A stretch of 5,097 nt of DNA from an uncultured Chthoniobacterales bacterium (GCA_934667795.1 CAKUMP010000191.1:1-5097); one strand, 5' to 3'; counted from the stretch's first letter, positions 1 to 5,097 are shown. Notes: generated by a model not told the origin, from the sequence alone. Numbers and translations: made by a program.

Positions 1-425
1 GATCCGCATCCCCCGATAATGGCGGAATGGATTGTTCCGGAACGATCCATTATATCCTGAAAGCAGCAGGGATTTCGAACCCACCACGTCAGGCAGATAC
101 ATTTTATTTATGGGCAGAAAAAAATTCCCGACTCTATCCTGTTTCCGCGTACTCTCTTGATTCCCCACAATTTCAACATCTGAAACCCGGCGACCTCCTT
201 TTCTGGTCCGGAACTTACCCCATCAAACGCAAAATCCCAGTCACTCATGTGATGATTTATCTCGGAAAACGCAAATCCGATGGCAAACCCGTGATGGTCG
301 GCGCTAGCGACGGTCGCCCCTACGATGGCTCCGCACGCAATGGCGTGTCCGTTTTCGATTTCCGCCTCCCTTCCAAAAAGTCCAAATCCCGCTTCGTCGG
401 CTACGCCCCCATCCCTGTTAAATAA
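1..425 (+). CDS. NlpC/P60-family cysteine peptidase, C-terminal part (5' end outside window)
   Basis: The frame is open from the first base (first full codon at 3) to TAA at 423-425, so the gene starts upstream. The Met at 27 is internal, not a start, because the preceding residues (SASPDNGG) fit the Gly-rich run that normally comes before the catalytic Cys in this family. Visible motifs are 'DCSG' with the presumed nucleophile Cys (codon 33-35), 'LKPGDLLFW' in the middle, and 'VTHVMIYLG' with the presumed general-base His (codon 246-248). NlpC/P60 enzymes usually cleave peptide bonds in peptidoglycan stem peptides. The third polar residue, often His in the family, falls in 'MVGASDG' with no obvious His. 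The end 'RFVGYAPIP' looks like a natural C-terminus. A signal peptide cannot be judged because the N-terminus is missing. The family call is firm; the exact substrate is unknown. Confidence 0.85.
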   Translation, partial: SASPDNGGMDCSGTIHYILKAAGISNPPRQADTFYLWAEKNSRLYPVSAYSLDSPQFQHLKPGDLLFWSGTYPIKRKIPVTHVMIYLGKRKSDGKPVMVGASDGRPYDGSARNGVSVFDFRLPSKKSKSRFVGYAPIPVK

Positions 426-439
426 GTACCAGGTGTGAC

Positions 440-705
440 ATGAAAAATACTAATGCTATCCGCGAAGCTTTTCCTGTTTTTAACTCGATCCATTGCATAT
501 AGTAAAATTGAAAATAGATTCCGGTCTTTATAACAATGCAAGCGAGGTCATAAGAGAATCCTTGCGCCTGATGTTGGAACGCGACTCCATGCTTCAACGA
601 TTAAAAGGAGAAATAAATATTGGTCTGGAACAACTTCAAAAAGGCGAAGGAATAAAAATCAAGAACAAAGCTAATTTCCTCAAACTCGCGAAAGAAAATG
701 CATGA
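440..705 (+). pseudogene. ParD-like antitoxin remnant (N-terminus disrupted)
   Basis: The segment from about 505 to 705 encodes a clear ParD-type sequence: 'KIDSGLYNNASEVIRESLRLM' in the helix-turn-helix core of the ribbon-helix-helix fold, then a charged toxin-binding tail. The only in-frame start is TTG at 493, with TAA at 481-483 just upstream. A product from TTG would lack the N-terminal beta strand that ParD uses to contact DNA. An ATG at 440 with an AGGTG Shine-Dalgarno-like run four bases upstream begins 'MKNTN', a ParD-like opening. It lies in another frame and stops at 500-502, so a frame change between about 470 and 500 probably broke the gene. The TGA at 703-705 overlaps the ATG (702) of the ParE remnant, the usual coupled antitoxin-toxin layout. 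I read this as a decayed antitoxin. A short functional protein from TTG is possible but less likely. The exact site of the lesion is inferred. Confidence 0.65.
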
Positions 706-759
706 AACTTGAACTTCCCCCCCGCTGCTATTGAGGATATCCAGTCAATCACAGCATAC
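702..759 (+). pseudogene. ParE-like toxin remnant, frameshifted and truncated
   Basis: ATG at 702 overlaps the antitoxin stop (ATGA) and reads M-K-L-E-L before a run of seven C (717-723). With six C instead of seven, the frame would continue as P-P-A-A-I-E-D-I-Q-S-I-T-A-Y, matching the start of ParE/RelE-type toxins (A-x-x-D-I-x-x-I-x-x-Y). As written, the ParE-like residues sit one frame away from the ATG. After the Tyr at 757-759 the similarity stops and no frame carries the rest of a roughly 95-residue toxin. The gene is therefore both frameshifted and cut to under a fifth of normal length, and no toxin can be made. In intact systems ParE is a DNA-gyrase poison held in check by ParD. Confidence 0.6.
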
Positions 760-799
760 CCCACCCCATCCTTCTCCGCCTTATCCCATTTAAAAAATC

Positions 800-826
800 C
801 TTTGCGGCCGTTGCGATCTTTGCGTG
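800..826. repeat. Three-unit 9-bp tandem repeat, CTTTGCGNN-like
   Basis: Three consecutive 9-bp units read CTTTGCGGC, CGTTGCGAT and CTTTGCGTG, followed by AAAC. The invariant core is TTGCG at every ninth base. It lies between the end of the ParE remnant and the 3' end of the SDR remnant, outside any intact gene. Short degenerate arrays of this kind (TTTGCG-type words at 9-10 bp period) occur between genes in several bacterial groups. That comparison is from memory and no function is known to me. Confidence 0.5.
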
Positions 827-854
827 AAACAGATCCATTTTTCGTCTCGCACTT

Positions 855-1046
855 CTACATAATACTTTTCACCACGCCACCGTCCACGCGGAGAGCGGTG
901 CCATTGGTAGCGGAGGCTTGTGGGGATACGACATAAGTGACCATATTCGCCACTTCTTCAACTTTGGCAAAACGTTCAATCAGGGAGGTGGGGCGATTAT
1001 TTTTAATAAATGCGGTTTCGGCTTCTTCGACCGGAATGCCTTTCTT
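855..1046 (-). pseudogene. C-terminal fragment of a short-chain dehydrogenase/reductase (SDR)
   Basis: Read on the minus strand, 63 codons before TAG (855-857) encode 'GIPVEEAE', 'NNRPTSLIERFA', 'EEVANMVTYVVSPQASATNG' and end 'LRVDGGVVKSIM'. This is the standard C-terminal third of a classical SDR: the loop after the active-site helix, the 'EEVA' helix, the 'SATNG' segment and the terminal 'VDGG' strand. The reading frame meets TAA at 1047-1049, immediately 5' of the similarity. The Rossmann nucleotide-binding motif (TGxxxGxG) and the catalytic YxxxK are absent from the next 57 bp and from everything up to the tRNA. One neighbouring frame upstream reads A-R-E-N-A-I-K-E, so a few more residues might survive behind a frameshift. 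The fragment cannot be a working oxidoreductase. It is intact at its 3' end and truncated at its 5' end, next to the tRNA gene. Confidence 0.8.
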
Positions 1047-1088
1047 TTATCGCGTTTTCCCTTGCACTGGATTAATTTCCGTGCTTTT

Positions 1089-1094
1089 TATGTT
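1089..1094 (+). promoter_or_regulatory. Possible -10 element for the tRNA-Lys gene
   Basis: TATGTT lies ten bases before the mature 5' end of the tRNA and matches four of six positions of TATAAT. A TTGCAC at 1062-1067 resembles a -35 box, but its spacing to this -10 is 21 bp, longer than usual. The T-rich stretch 1085-1090 would give 17 bp but is a poor -10. A promoter must lie near here unless the tRNA is read from upstream. The exact boxes are uncertain. Confidence 0.25.
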
Positions 1095-1103
1095 TTCCTA
1101 CCA

Positions 1104-1175
<72 letters not shown>

Positions 1176-1209
1176 TTCTTTTACTTAACTACAGAAAACA
1201 CTAAATTTC

Positions 1210-1240
1210 AACCACAAAGGTCCTGTTCTCTGTGGTTTTT
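1210..1240 (+). terminator. Terminator-like hairpin downstream of tRNA-Lys
   Basis: AACCACAAAG (1210-1219) pairs with CTCTGTGGTT (1228-1237), nine of ten positions matched, around an eight-base loop, and runs into TTTTT (1236-1240). This has the form of an intrinsic terminator for the tRNA transcript 35 bp upstream. The T-run ends two bases before the ATG of the J-domain gene, so the hairpin would also occupy that gene's immediate 5' region. The stem is only moderately GC-rich, so its strength is uncertain. Confidence 0.5.
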
Positions 1241-1242
1241 AT

Positions 1243-1704
1243 ATGAAGAAAGCATTTGATATTTTGGAGTTGGCTCCTGGCAGTAGTGAAGAAGAAATTA
1301 AGCGTGCCTACCGGGAGTTGAGTAAAGTCTGGCATCCGGATCGTTTTGCGGCAGAAGATGTCAGAATGCGTACGCGAGCGGAAGAAAAGCTCAAGCAACT
1401 GAACTGGGCCTACCAGGAAGCGTTACGGAGTCACAAATCTGCCGGGGTGGATGTTTCTCATTCTCAAAGCAGGTCGGATGCGTCCACGCACGAGGAGGGG
1501 CGTGGAGCTTTCAGAAAATCTCCTGCTAACTCACTTCTGTTCTGGCTCAGTCTTGCGGGGTTAGCGTTCATCGGATTACGTACCGGACTTCTGGGGCGCA
1601 GCCTGCTGGTTTCTTTAATCACCTTATTTGTGATCATCACCTTTTCCGCCTCTCTTGCACGAACATTCGGCTCTGCGCAAAATGTTCGTAAGCGATTAAA
1701 ATAA
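1243..1704 (+). CDS. Small J-domain (DnaJ-like) membrane protein
   Basis: This 153-residue protein opens directly with a J domain (about residues 3-63). 'AFDILELAPGSSEEEIKRAY' forms helices I-II, the invariant HPD tripeptide is at residues 31-33 in 'WHPDRF', and 'LKQLNWAYQEA' forms helix III. J domains bind Hsp70 (DnaK) and stimulate its ATPase. A polar linker (about 64-95) leads to two hydrophobic segments, about 97-113 and 120-139, likely membrane helices joined by a tight GLLGR turn, then a basic tail. There is no G/F-rich region, zinc finger or client-binding domain, so this is not DnaJ itself but a short membrane-anchored J protein (type C). ATG 1243 is chosen because no ATG, GTG or TTG exists between it and the in-frame TAA at 1186-1188, and the J domain starts right after it. 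No Shine-Dalgarno sequence is visible; a terminator-like hairpin precedes it. The client is unknown. Confidence 0.85.
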   Translation: MKKAFDILELAPGSSEEEIKRAYRELSKVWHPDRFAAEDVRMRTRAEEKLKQLNWAYQEALRSHKSAGVDVSHSQSRSDASTHEEGRGAFRKSPANSLLFWLSLAGLAFIGLRTGLLGRSLLVSLITLFVIITFSASLARTFGSAQNVRKRLK

Positions 1705-1740
1705 ACGGACGTTTTTCAAACTCCTGCTCTGAGCGACATC

Positions 1741-2580
1741 TCACCCCACTCCGGATTTTTCCAGAGTGGTCTGTAACACCCTGTCAATTTCTTCCAGGGG
1801 ATTCAGATATTCCGTTGGGTTCGCAATGGGTTGGATCGATCCATCAGGCAAAAGGTGGATCGGCGAATAAATCGCGGGAGTCTTATAATAGGAAAGATAC
1901 GCGGCGTAACAATCGCCTGCATTATAATGCCAGAACTCATAAGGGTATTCAAAAAATCCGGCCTTATTCATTAAGCAGGTAATCAGCAAACGATTATCGC
2001 GCGCCTCGGAGGACACAAAAGGAGAGTTCATAGGCGTCAAATGACTCATTTCCAGATAAGGAGCACCGCGATCAATCTCTTCACCGGTTTTCGCATCAAA
2101 AACGGAAATATCGATTGCGCTTCCGCTCGTATGCGTCCCGACTTTTGGAGCCATAGCAACCAGGGCTGCCAGACGTCTCCGCACAAGGTCAGCCGAGACT
2201 TGAGGAGATTCCATTTCCCATTGTACAGACCGCAAAACAGCATCAAAAACTTTTTGACTGATTGCCGCTTTTTTTTGCATTTCGACCGTACGGAATCCAT
2301 CCTCCACCTTCAGAATCCAGCCACGTTCATTCATCAATTGCGCAGCATACAAAAAGGAATTTATCAATCCTTTACGCAGTTTTAAAATCCGAGGAAAACC
2401 TGAAGCATGCAGCGTATCAGAAAATTGCACTTTCAATCCTGGAATCTTACTGACCACTTCCTTTAAATCCATCATCGGTTCCCCACACTCCTCGCAGGAC
2501 TCGGTCATCATAAACTGCATGAAGTCATAAGCCGCATCCATTTGCTGTGTCCAGTATTCCCGCGCATTTATTGTGCTCAT
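1741..2580 (-). CDS. D-alanyl-D-alanine dipeptidase-like protein (VanX/DdpX type, peptidase family M15D)
   Basis: From ATG at 2580 the protein has 279 residues. The zinc-peptidase signature is complete: H150 and D157 in 'HTSGSAIDIS' (HxxGxAxD), E215 and H218 in 'EFWHY'. The spacings (seven and three residues) equal those of VanX His116/Asp123 and Glu181/His184. R97 in 'DGFRT' matches the VanX substrate-binding Arg71. VanX/DdpX enzymes hydrolyse D-Ala-D-Ala. No signal peptide is seen, so it is probably cytoplasmic. It carries an N-terminal CEEC (residues 29-32) and is longer than VanX (about 200 residues), with additions at both ends. A GTG at 2619 would add 13 residues, but the ATG is favoured because those residues look unstructured; neither start has a clear ribosome site. 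It lies about 91 bp downstream of the deacylase gene on the same strand. There is no VanH or VanA ligase nearby, so catabolism rather than vancomycin resistance is the likelier role. Confidence 0.8.
   Translation of the reverse strand: MSTINAREYWTQQMDAAYDFMQFMMTESCEECGEPMMDLKEVVSKIPGLKVQFSDTLHASGFPRILKLRKGLINSFLYAAQLMNERGWILKVEDGFRTVEMQKKAAISQKVFDAVLRSVQWEMESPQVSADLVRRRLAALVAMAPKVGTHTSGSAIDISVFDAKTGEEIDRGAPYLEMSHLTPMNSPFVSSEARDNRLLITCLMNKAGFFEYPYEFWHYNAGDCYAAYLSYYKTPAIYSPIHLLPDGSIQPIANPTEYLNPLEEIDRVLQTTLEKSGVG
1746..1769. other. Hairpin in the last codons of the dipeptidase gene
   Basis: CCACTCCGGA (1746-1755) and TCCAGAGTGG (1760-1769) form a ten-position stem with one mismatch and a four-base loop. 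It lies within the final codons before the stop, between the converging J-domain and dipeptidase genes. No T-run follows on either strand, so it is not a standard intrinsic terminator. It could still stabilise the 3' end of either transcript or be chance. Confidence 0.35.
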
Positions 2581-2671
2581 GCATGAACTATTGGAAAGCC
2601 TTGCCCACGATGCAATCACTTTTTGAAAAATCGAACAGAATATTTTAAGGAATCATCTGCGGATAAATTTC

Positions 2672-4294
2672 TTATTCTGGACAAGAACCAGGTCTGACAA
2701 AACGTCCTGGGGTCGCCCCCGTGTGTTTCCCCTCCTTCACCACCTGCACGCCATTCACAAATACCTGTTCAATCCCCGTGGAAAGTTGATGCGGATCCGT
2801 AAAGGTCGCTTTATCTGCAATCGTCAAAGGATCAAACACCACGATATCTGCAAAATATCCCGGCTCAATTTTTCCTCGATATTTCAAATTTAACCGCTGC
2901 GCCACCGCAGAGGTCATTTTCCGGATGGCTTCTTCCCAGGTCAGCAATTTTTCCTCACGTGTATATTTCCCCAACACTCTCGGATACGTTCCATAGGAAC
3001 GAGGATGCACAGGACCAAGCGGCATTGCCCAGTCCGGATCCAATCCCGCAGCATCACTGGAAACCGTTACCCACGGCTGCGACAATTGTAACGCTGTGTT
3101 TTCCGGCGACATCTTGAAAAAGATCGATTGAATTCTTTGCTGCTCTTTAAATAAAAGATCACAAAGGGTATCGACAATATCTGTCCCACGGATTTCCGCA
3201 ATCTGATCCAGCCGCATACCAATAAATTGCTGATGCTCCGGCAGTTTCAATCCTAACGTCATGACATTCCCCGCACCACTCGCTCTCAATTGCCCATCAT
3301 ACCCACTATCAGGATTTTCCACATCCGCACGAATTTGTTTTCGTATCTCCGGGTCATTAAGAAGAGTTAAGTAATTTTCTTTTTCTTCCACCCATGCCGG
3401 CAAGCAAGTTGTCAGACCCGTTCCGGACGCTTCATACGGGTACATATCTGCCGTAATATCCAGCCCCTCTGCACGGGCTTGTTCTATTCTGCGGATCACT
3501 TCCGGCATCAACGACCAGACATTTTCTCCACATGCTTTTAAATGGTAAATTTCCACAGCAGCACCGCTTTCTCTGCCAATCGTCATTGCTTCTTCCAACC
3601 CGCTTAAAATCTGTTCGGCTTCCGAACGCATGTGCGTGATATAGACGCCATTATATTTTGCAACCACCCGTGCAATTTCAATGATTTCCTGGGTTGTGGC
3701 CCAGACATCCGGTGGATAGATCAAAGCATAAGCCACGCCAAAAGCCCCATCCTCCATGGACTCCGCCATGATCTGCTTCATTTGTTCCAGTTGTTCTGAG
3801 GTTGGTTCTGTTTTATAAGCTTCAGTCGCAATCCTGCGCAAAGTTCCACCACTTTGAAAAGAACCGACATTCGGAGAAACACCGGCATCTTCCATCGCTT
3901 GCAGCCAGTCTCCAAAACGTTTCCATCCTTTTGCCCGTTCCAGCCATTCGTCCGGCGCCATCCCCTGACTGATCACACTGAAAGGATCAGGAAACCGCCC
4001 TACGGCAGGCGCTGGCGTCCAGACTTCTCCCATGATCTCCGTCGTCACCCCTTGTAATAACTTCGACACACTCCGCCCATCTCTCATCAACGATCGTAAC
4101 GAATGACTCTGAATATCTATAAACCCAGGACATATAAATTTTCCTTTCGCATCCACCACCTTCGTTCCCTCATAATTTCCACTCCCGGGAGGAAGCACAT
4201 CCACAATTTTATCTCCCTCCACCACCACATCTCCATACCGCCAGGGATTCCCGCTCCCATCCAATATCCGACCATTCACAAATACATAACTCAT
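2672..4294 (-). CDS. N-acyl-D-amino-acid deacylase-like amidohydrolase
   Basis: This 540-residue protein has the layout of the D-aminoacylase branch of the amidohydrolase superfamily. An N-terminal beta-sandwich segment ('FVNGRILDGSG', 'VDAKGKFICPGFID') leads into the TIM barrel with 'QGVTTEIMGE' (81-90), 'YITHMRSE' (H221), 'IYHLKACG' (H251) and 'VSSDAAG' (D414, the presumed catalytic Asp). The sandwich closes with 'GKIEPGYFADIVVFDP' and 'VFVNGVQV'. Classical enzymes remove the acyl group from N-acyl-D-amino acids. Two classical ligands are absent: the HxH motif is Q62-S-H64, and the Cys of 'GNCG' is replaced (G89-E90-V91). E90 may take over a metal role, so substrate and metal content are uncertain; a D-peptidase or hydantoinase-like activity is possible. 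ATG 4294 is the natural start; the AAGAG upstream is a weak, distant ribosome site. It lies 69 bp after the AraC gene and 91 bp before the dipeptidase gene, probably one operon. Confidence 0.8.
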   Translation of the reverse strand: MSYVFVNGRILDGSGNPWRYGDVVVEGDKIVDVLPPGSGNYEGTKVVDAKGKFICPGFIDIQSHSLRSLMRDGRSVSKLLQGVTTEIMGEVWTPAPAVGRFPDPFSVISQGMAPDEWLERAKGWKRFGDWLQAMEDAGVSPNVGSFQSGGTLRRIATEAYKTEPTSEQLEQMKQIMAESMEDGAFGVAYALIYPPDVWATTQEIIEIARVVAKYNGVYITHMRSEAEQILSGLEEAMTIGRESGAAVEIYHLKACGENVWSLMPEVIRRIEQARAEGLDITADMYPYEASGTGLTTCLPAWVEEKENYLTLLNDPEIRKQIRADVENPDSGYDGQLRASGAGNVMTLGLKLPEHQQFIGMRLDQIAEIRGTDIVDTLCDLLFKEQQRIQSIFFKMSPENTALQLSQPWVTVSSDAAGLDPDWAMPLGPVHPRSYGTYPRVLGKYTREEKLLTWEEAIRKMTSAVAQRLNLKYRGKIEPGYFADIVVFDPLTIADKATFTDPHQLSTGIEQVFVNGVQVVKEGKHTGATPGRFVRPGSCPE

Positions 4295-4363
4295 TACTTT
4301 ATTACTCTTAATTTTTAATTAATATAAAACATTTTCAAATTTGGGAATCAGACAGATTTAGTA
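4295..4363 (-). promoter_or_regulatory. AT-rich gap upstream of the deacylase gene, possible promoter or operator region
   Basis: This 69-bp gap between the AraC stop and the deacylase ATG is far richer in A and T than its surroundings. On the minus strand it contains TTGAAA, then TATATT only six bases later, so no pair with standard 17-bp spacing is obvious. A heptamer ATCAGAC occurs at 4347-4353 and again at 4363-4369, 16 bp apart start to start, the second copy overlapping the regulator's stop codon. These could be regulator half-sites but are too short to claim. No terminator hairpin is visible, which is compatible with read-through from the regulator gene. Confidence 0.25.
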
Positions 4364-5097
4364 TCAGACGGGGGGAGAGTGAAGATTTTTTTCCTCTTCT
4401 GCCAACGTCAACTTTCTCCATCTGGCGGGACTGATGCGCATTCTTTGTTTAAAGAACCTTCGAAAATAAGCGACGGATTCGATACCGACGGCCTCGGCTA
4501 CGGCTTCGACCGTCCAGTTTTGTTTTAATAACTCCTCTGCTTTTGTCAATCGTATCCGGCTGATATATTCCTGTGGGGTGATTCCTGTACAGCGGAAGAA
4601 CAGATGATGAAAAAATGATGGGCTGTATCCGGCGATGCGTGCCAGGGTTTGCAGGCGCAAGTCTTCTCCTACATTTTTCTGGATATATTCCTGCACGGTT
4701 TTCACAATTTTTTCATGATGGTCGATAGAACGTTCTGAAGTGGCGGTGGCGAGGATTTCCAGGAAACAATGGGTCAGTAATATTTTCAAATAAAGCCAGT
4801 TCAAAGGATTATCCGGCTCTGCATCACACTGGTTCCATGTCCGGTCGAGCTGGACCACCAGTTCTCCTGTCATGACTTTTGTAGGCAGGCGCATGCCCGG
4901 GATCGACGAGTGGATGTCATACGTTAAAGTATCCACATGCGTGCGTAAATGCAGCCATAACGATGCCGTCTGTTTTTTTCTTTGAAAAGACGAACTTTTC
5001 CATTGGCTGCTATCTTTTTCCCCAAACAACATCACCGTCCCGGCAGTACAGGGATAGACGATTCCATTTCTTCCGTAAAAAGTATCTCCTGTCAAAG
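4364..5097 (-). CDS. AraC-family transcriptional regulator (5' end outside window)
   Basis: The frame runs off the right edge without a stop. The first possible start inside the window is only a TTG at 5095, so the true N-terminus is probably missing. Numbering from that TTG, residues 1-115 form a poorly conserved sensor region with a cupin-like opening ('YPCTAGTVMLFGE'). Residues 127-228 are a typical AraC/XylS DNA-binding domain. Its first helix-turn-helix is around 'LQTLARIAGYSPSFFHHLF' and its second around 'VEAVAEAVGIESVAYFRRFF', joined by the 'TPQEYISRIRLTKAEELL' linker helix. The end 'GMRIS..RW'-type motif is present as 'RMRISPARWRK'. Such proteins usually activate adjacent catabolic genes in response to a small molecule bound by the sensor. 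Being just upstream of the deacylase and dipeptidase genes on the same strand, it is the likely regulator of both. The inducer is not visible from sequence. Confidence 0.85.
   Translation of the reverse strand, partial: LTGDTFYGRNGIVYPCTAGTVMLFGEKDSSQWKSSSFQRKKQTASLWLHLRTHVDTLTYDIHSSIPGMRLPTKVMTGELVVQLDRTWNQCDAEPDNPLNWLYLKILLTHCFLEILATATSERSIDHHEKIVKTVQEYIQKNVGEDLRLQTLARIAGYSPSFFHHLFFRCTGITPQEYISRIRLTKAEELLKQNWTVEAVAEAVGIESVAYFRRFFKQRMRISPARWRKLTLAEEEKNLHSPPV

Noticed and set aside
709..936. Plus-strand open frame from a TTG inside the ParE remnant
   Set aside because: Only its first residues resemble ParE. The rest crosses the 9-bp repeat and the antisense of the SDR fragment and has a Pro/Ser-rich, non-protein-like composition.
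1201..1398. Minus-strand open frame opposite the J domain
   Set aside because: It overlaps the J-domain codons with the HPD motif and shows no protein-like features.
1703..1716. AAACG-GA-CGTTT followed by TT as an intrinsic terminator for the J-domain gene
   Set aside because: The effective stem is only four to five AT-rich pairs with a two- to four-base loop, too weak to call.
2041..2453. Several open frames opposite or out of frame with the dipeptidase gene
   Set aside because: All overlap the conserved M15D catalytic region in other frames and resemble no family.
1741..2580. Vancomycin-resistance vanX
   Set aside because: The fold and active site match, but no vanH, vanA/B-type ligase or VanRS two-component system is nearby, and the protein is longer than VanX. 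A catabolic role is more likely.
3854..4318. Plus-strand open frames opposite the deacylase gene
   Set aside because: They are antisense to conserved amidohydrolase motifs, and their translations are low-complexity and His/Pro-rich.

Overview
The window (5,097 bp, moderate GC) appears to be bacterial chromosome. The best clues to origin are the NlpC/P60 protein at the left edge, whose 'GASDG' and 'GVSVFDF' segments I associate with Verrucomicrobiota and Lentisphaerota, and the pairing of an AraC-type regulator with catabolic enzymes. I would guess the PVC superphylum, most likely Verrucomicrobiota or Lentisphaerota. This is an inference from sequence character, not a demonstrated placement.

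Left part (1-1242). The 3' end of a secreted or envelope-type NlpC/P60 cysteine peptidase gene enters from the left edge. It is followed by a gene graveyard. A ParD-like antitoxin has lost a continuous N-terminus. The first 17 or so codons of a ParE-like toxin are frameshifted inside a run of seven C and then cut off. A short 9-bp-period tandem repeat follows. Then, on the minus strand, there is the C-terminal 63 codons of a short-chain dehydrogenase/reductase (SDR) whose 5' part is missing. This debris ends about 57 bp before an intact tRNA-Lys(CUU) gene, which is followed by a terminator-like hairpin.

Middle (1243-1704). A small J-domain protein with two predicted C-terminal membrane helices starts directly after the hairpin's T-run.

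Right part (1741-5097, all minus strand). Three genes are read in the order AraC-family regulator (5' end beyond the window), N-acyl-D-amino-acid deacylase-like amidohydrolase, and VanX/DdpX-like D-Ala-D-Ala dipeptidase (peptidase family M15D). Gaps are about 69 and 91 bp. The two enzymes fit together: one would release D-amino acids from N-acylated forms and the other would split D-Ala-D-Ala-type dipeptides. The cluster therefore looks like a regulated route for salvaging D-amino acids or peptidoglycan fragments. The deacylase lacks two metal ligands of the classical D-aminoacylase (the first His of HxH and the Cys), although the remaining ligands and the catalytic Asp are present. It probably belongs to a divergent subfamily whose real substrate is open.

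I see no CRISPR array, insertion sequence, phage gene or other clearly new defence or mobile system. The most unusual features are the decayed toxin-antitoxin and SDR remnants beside the tRNA, and the atypical metal site of the deacylase.
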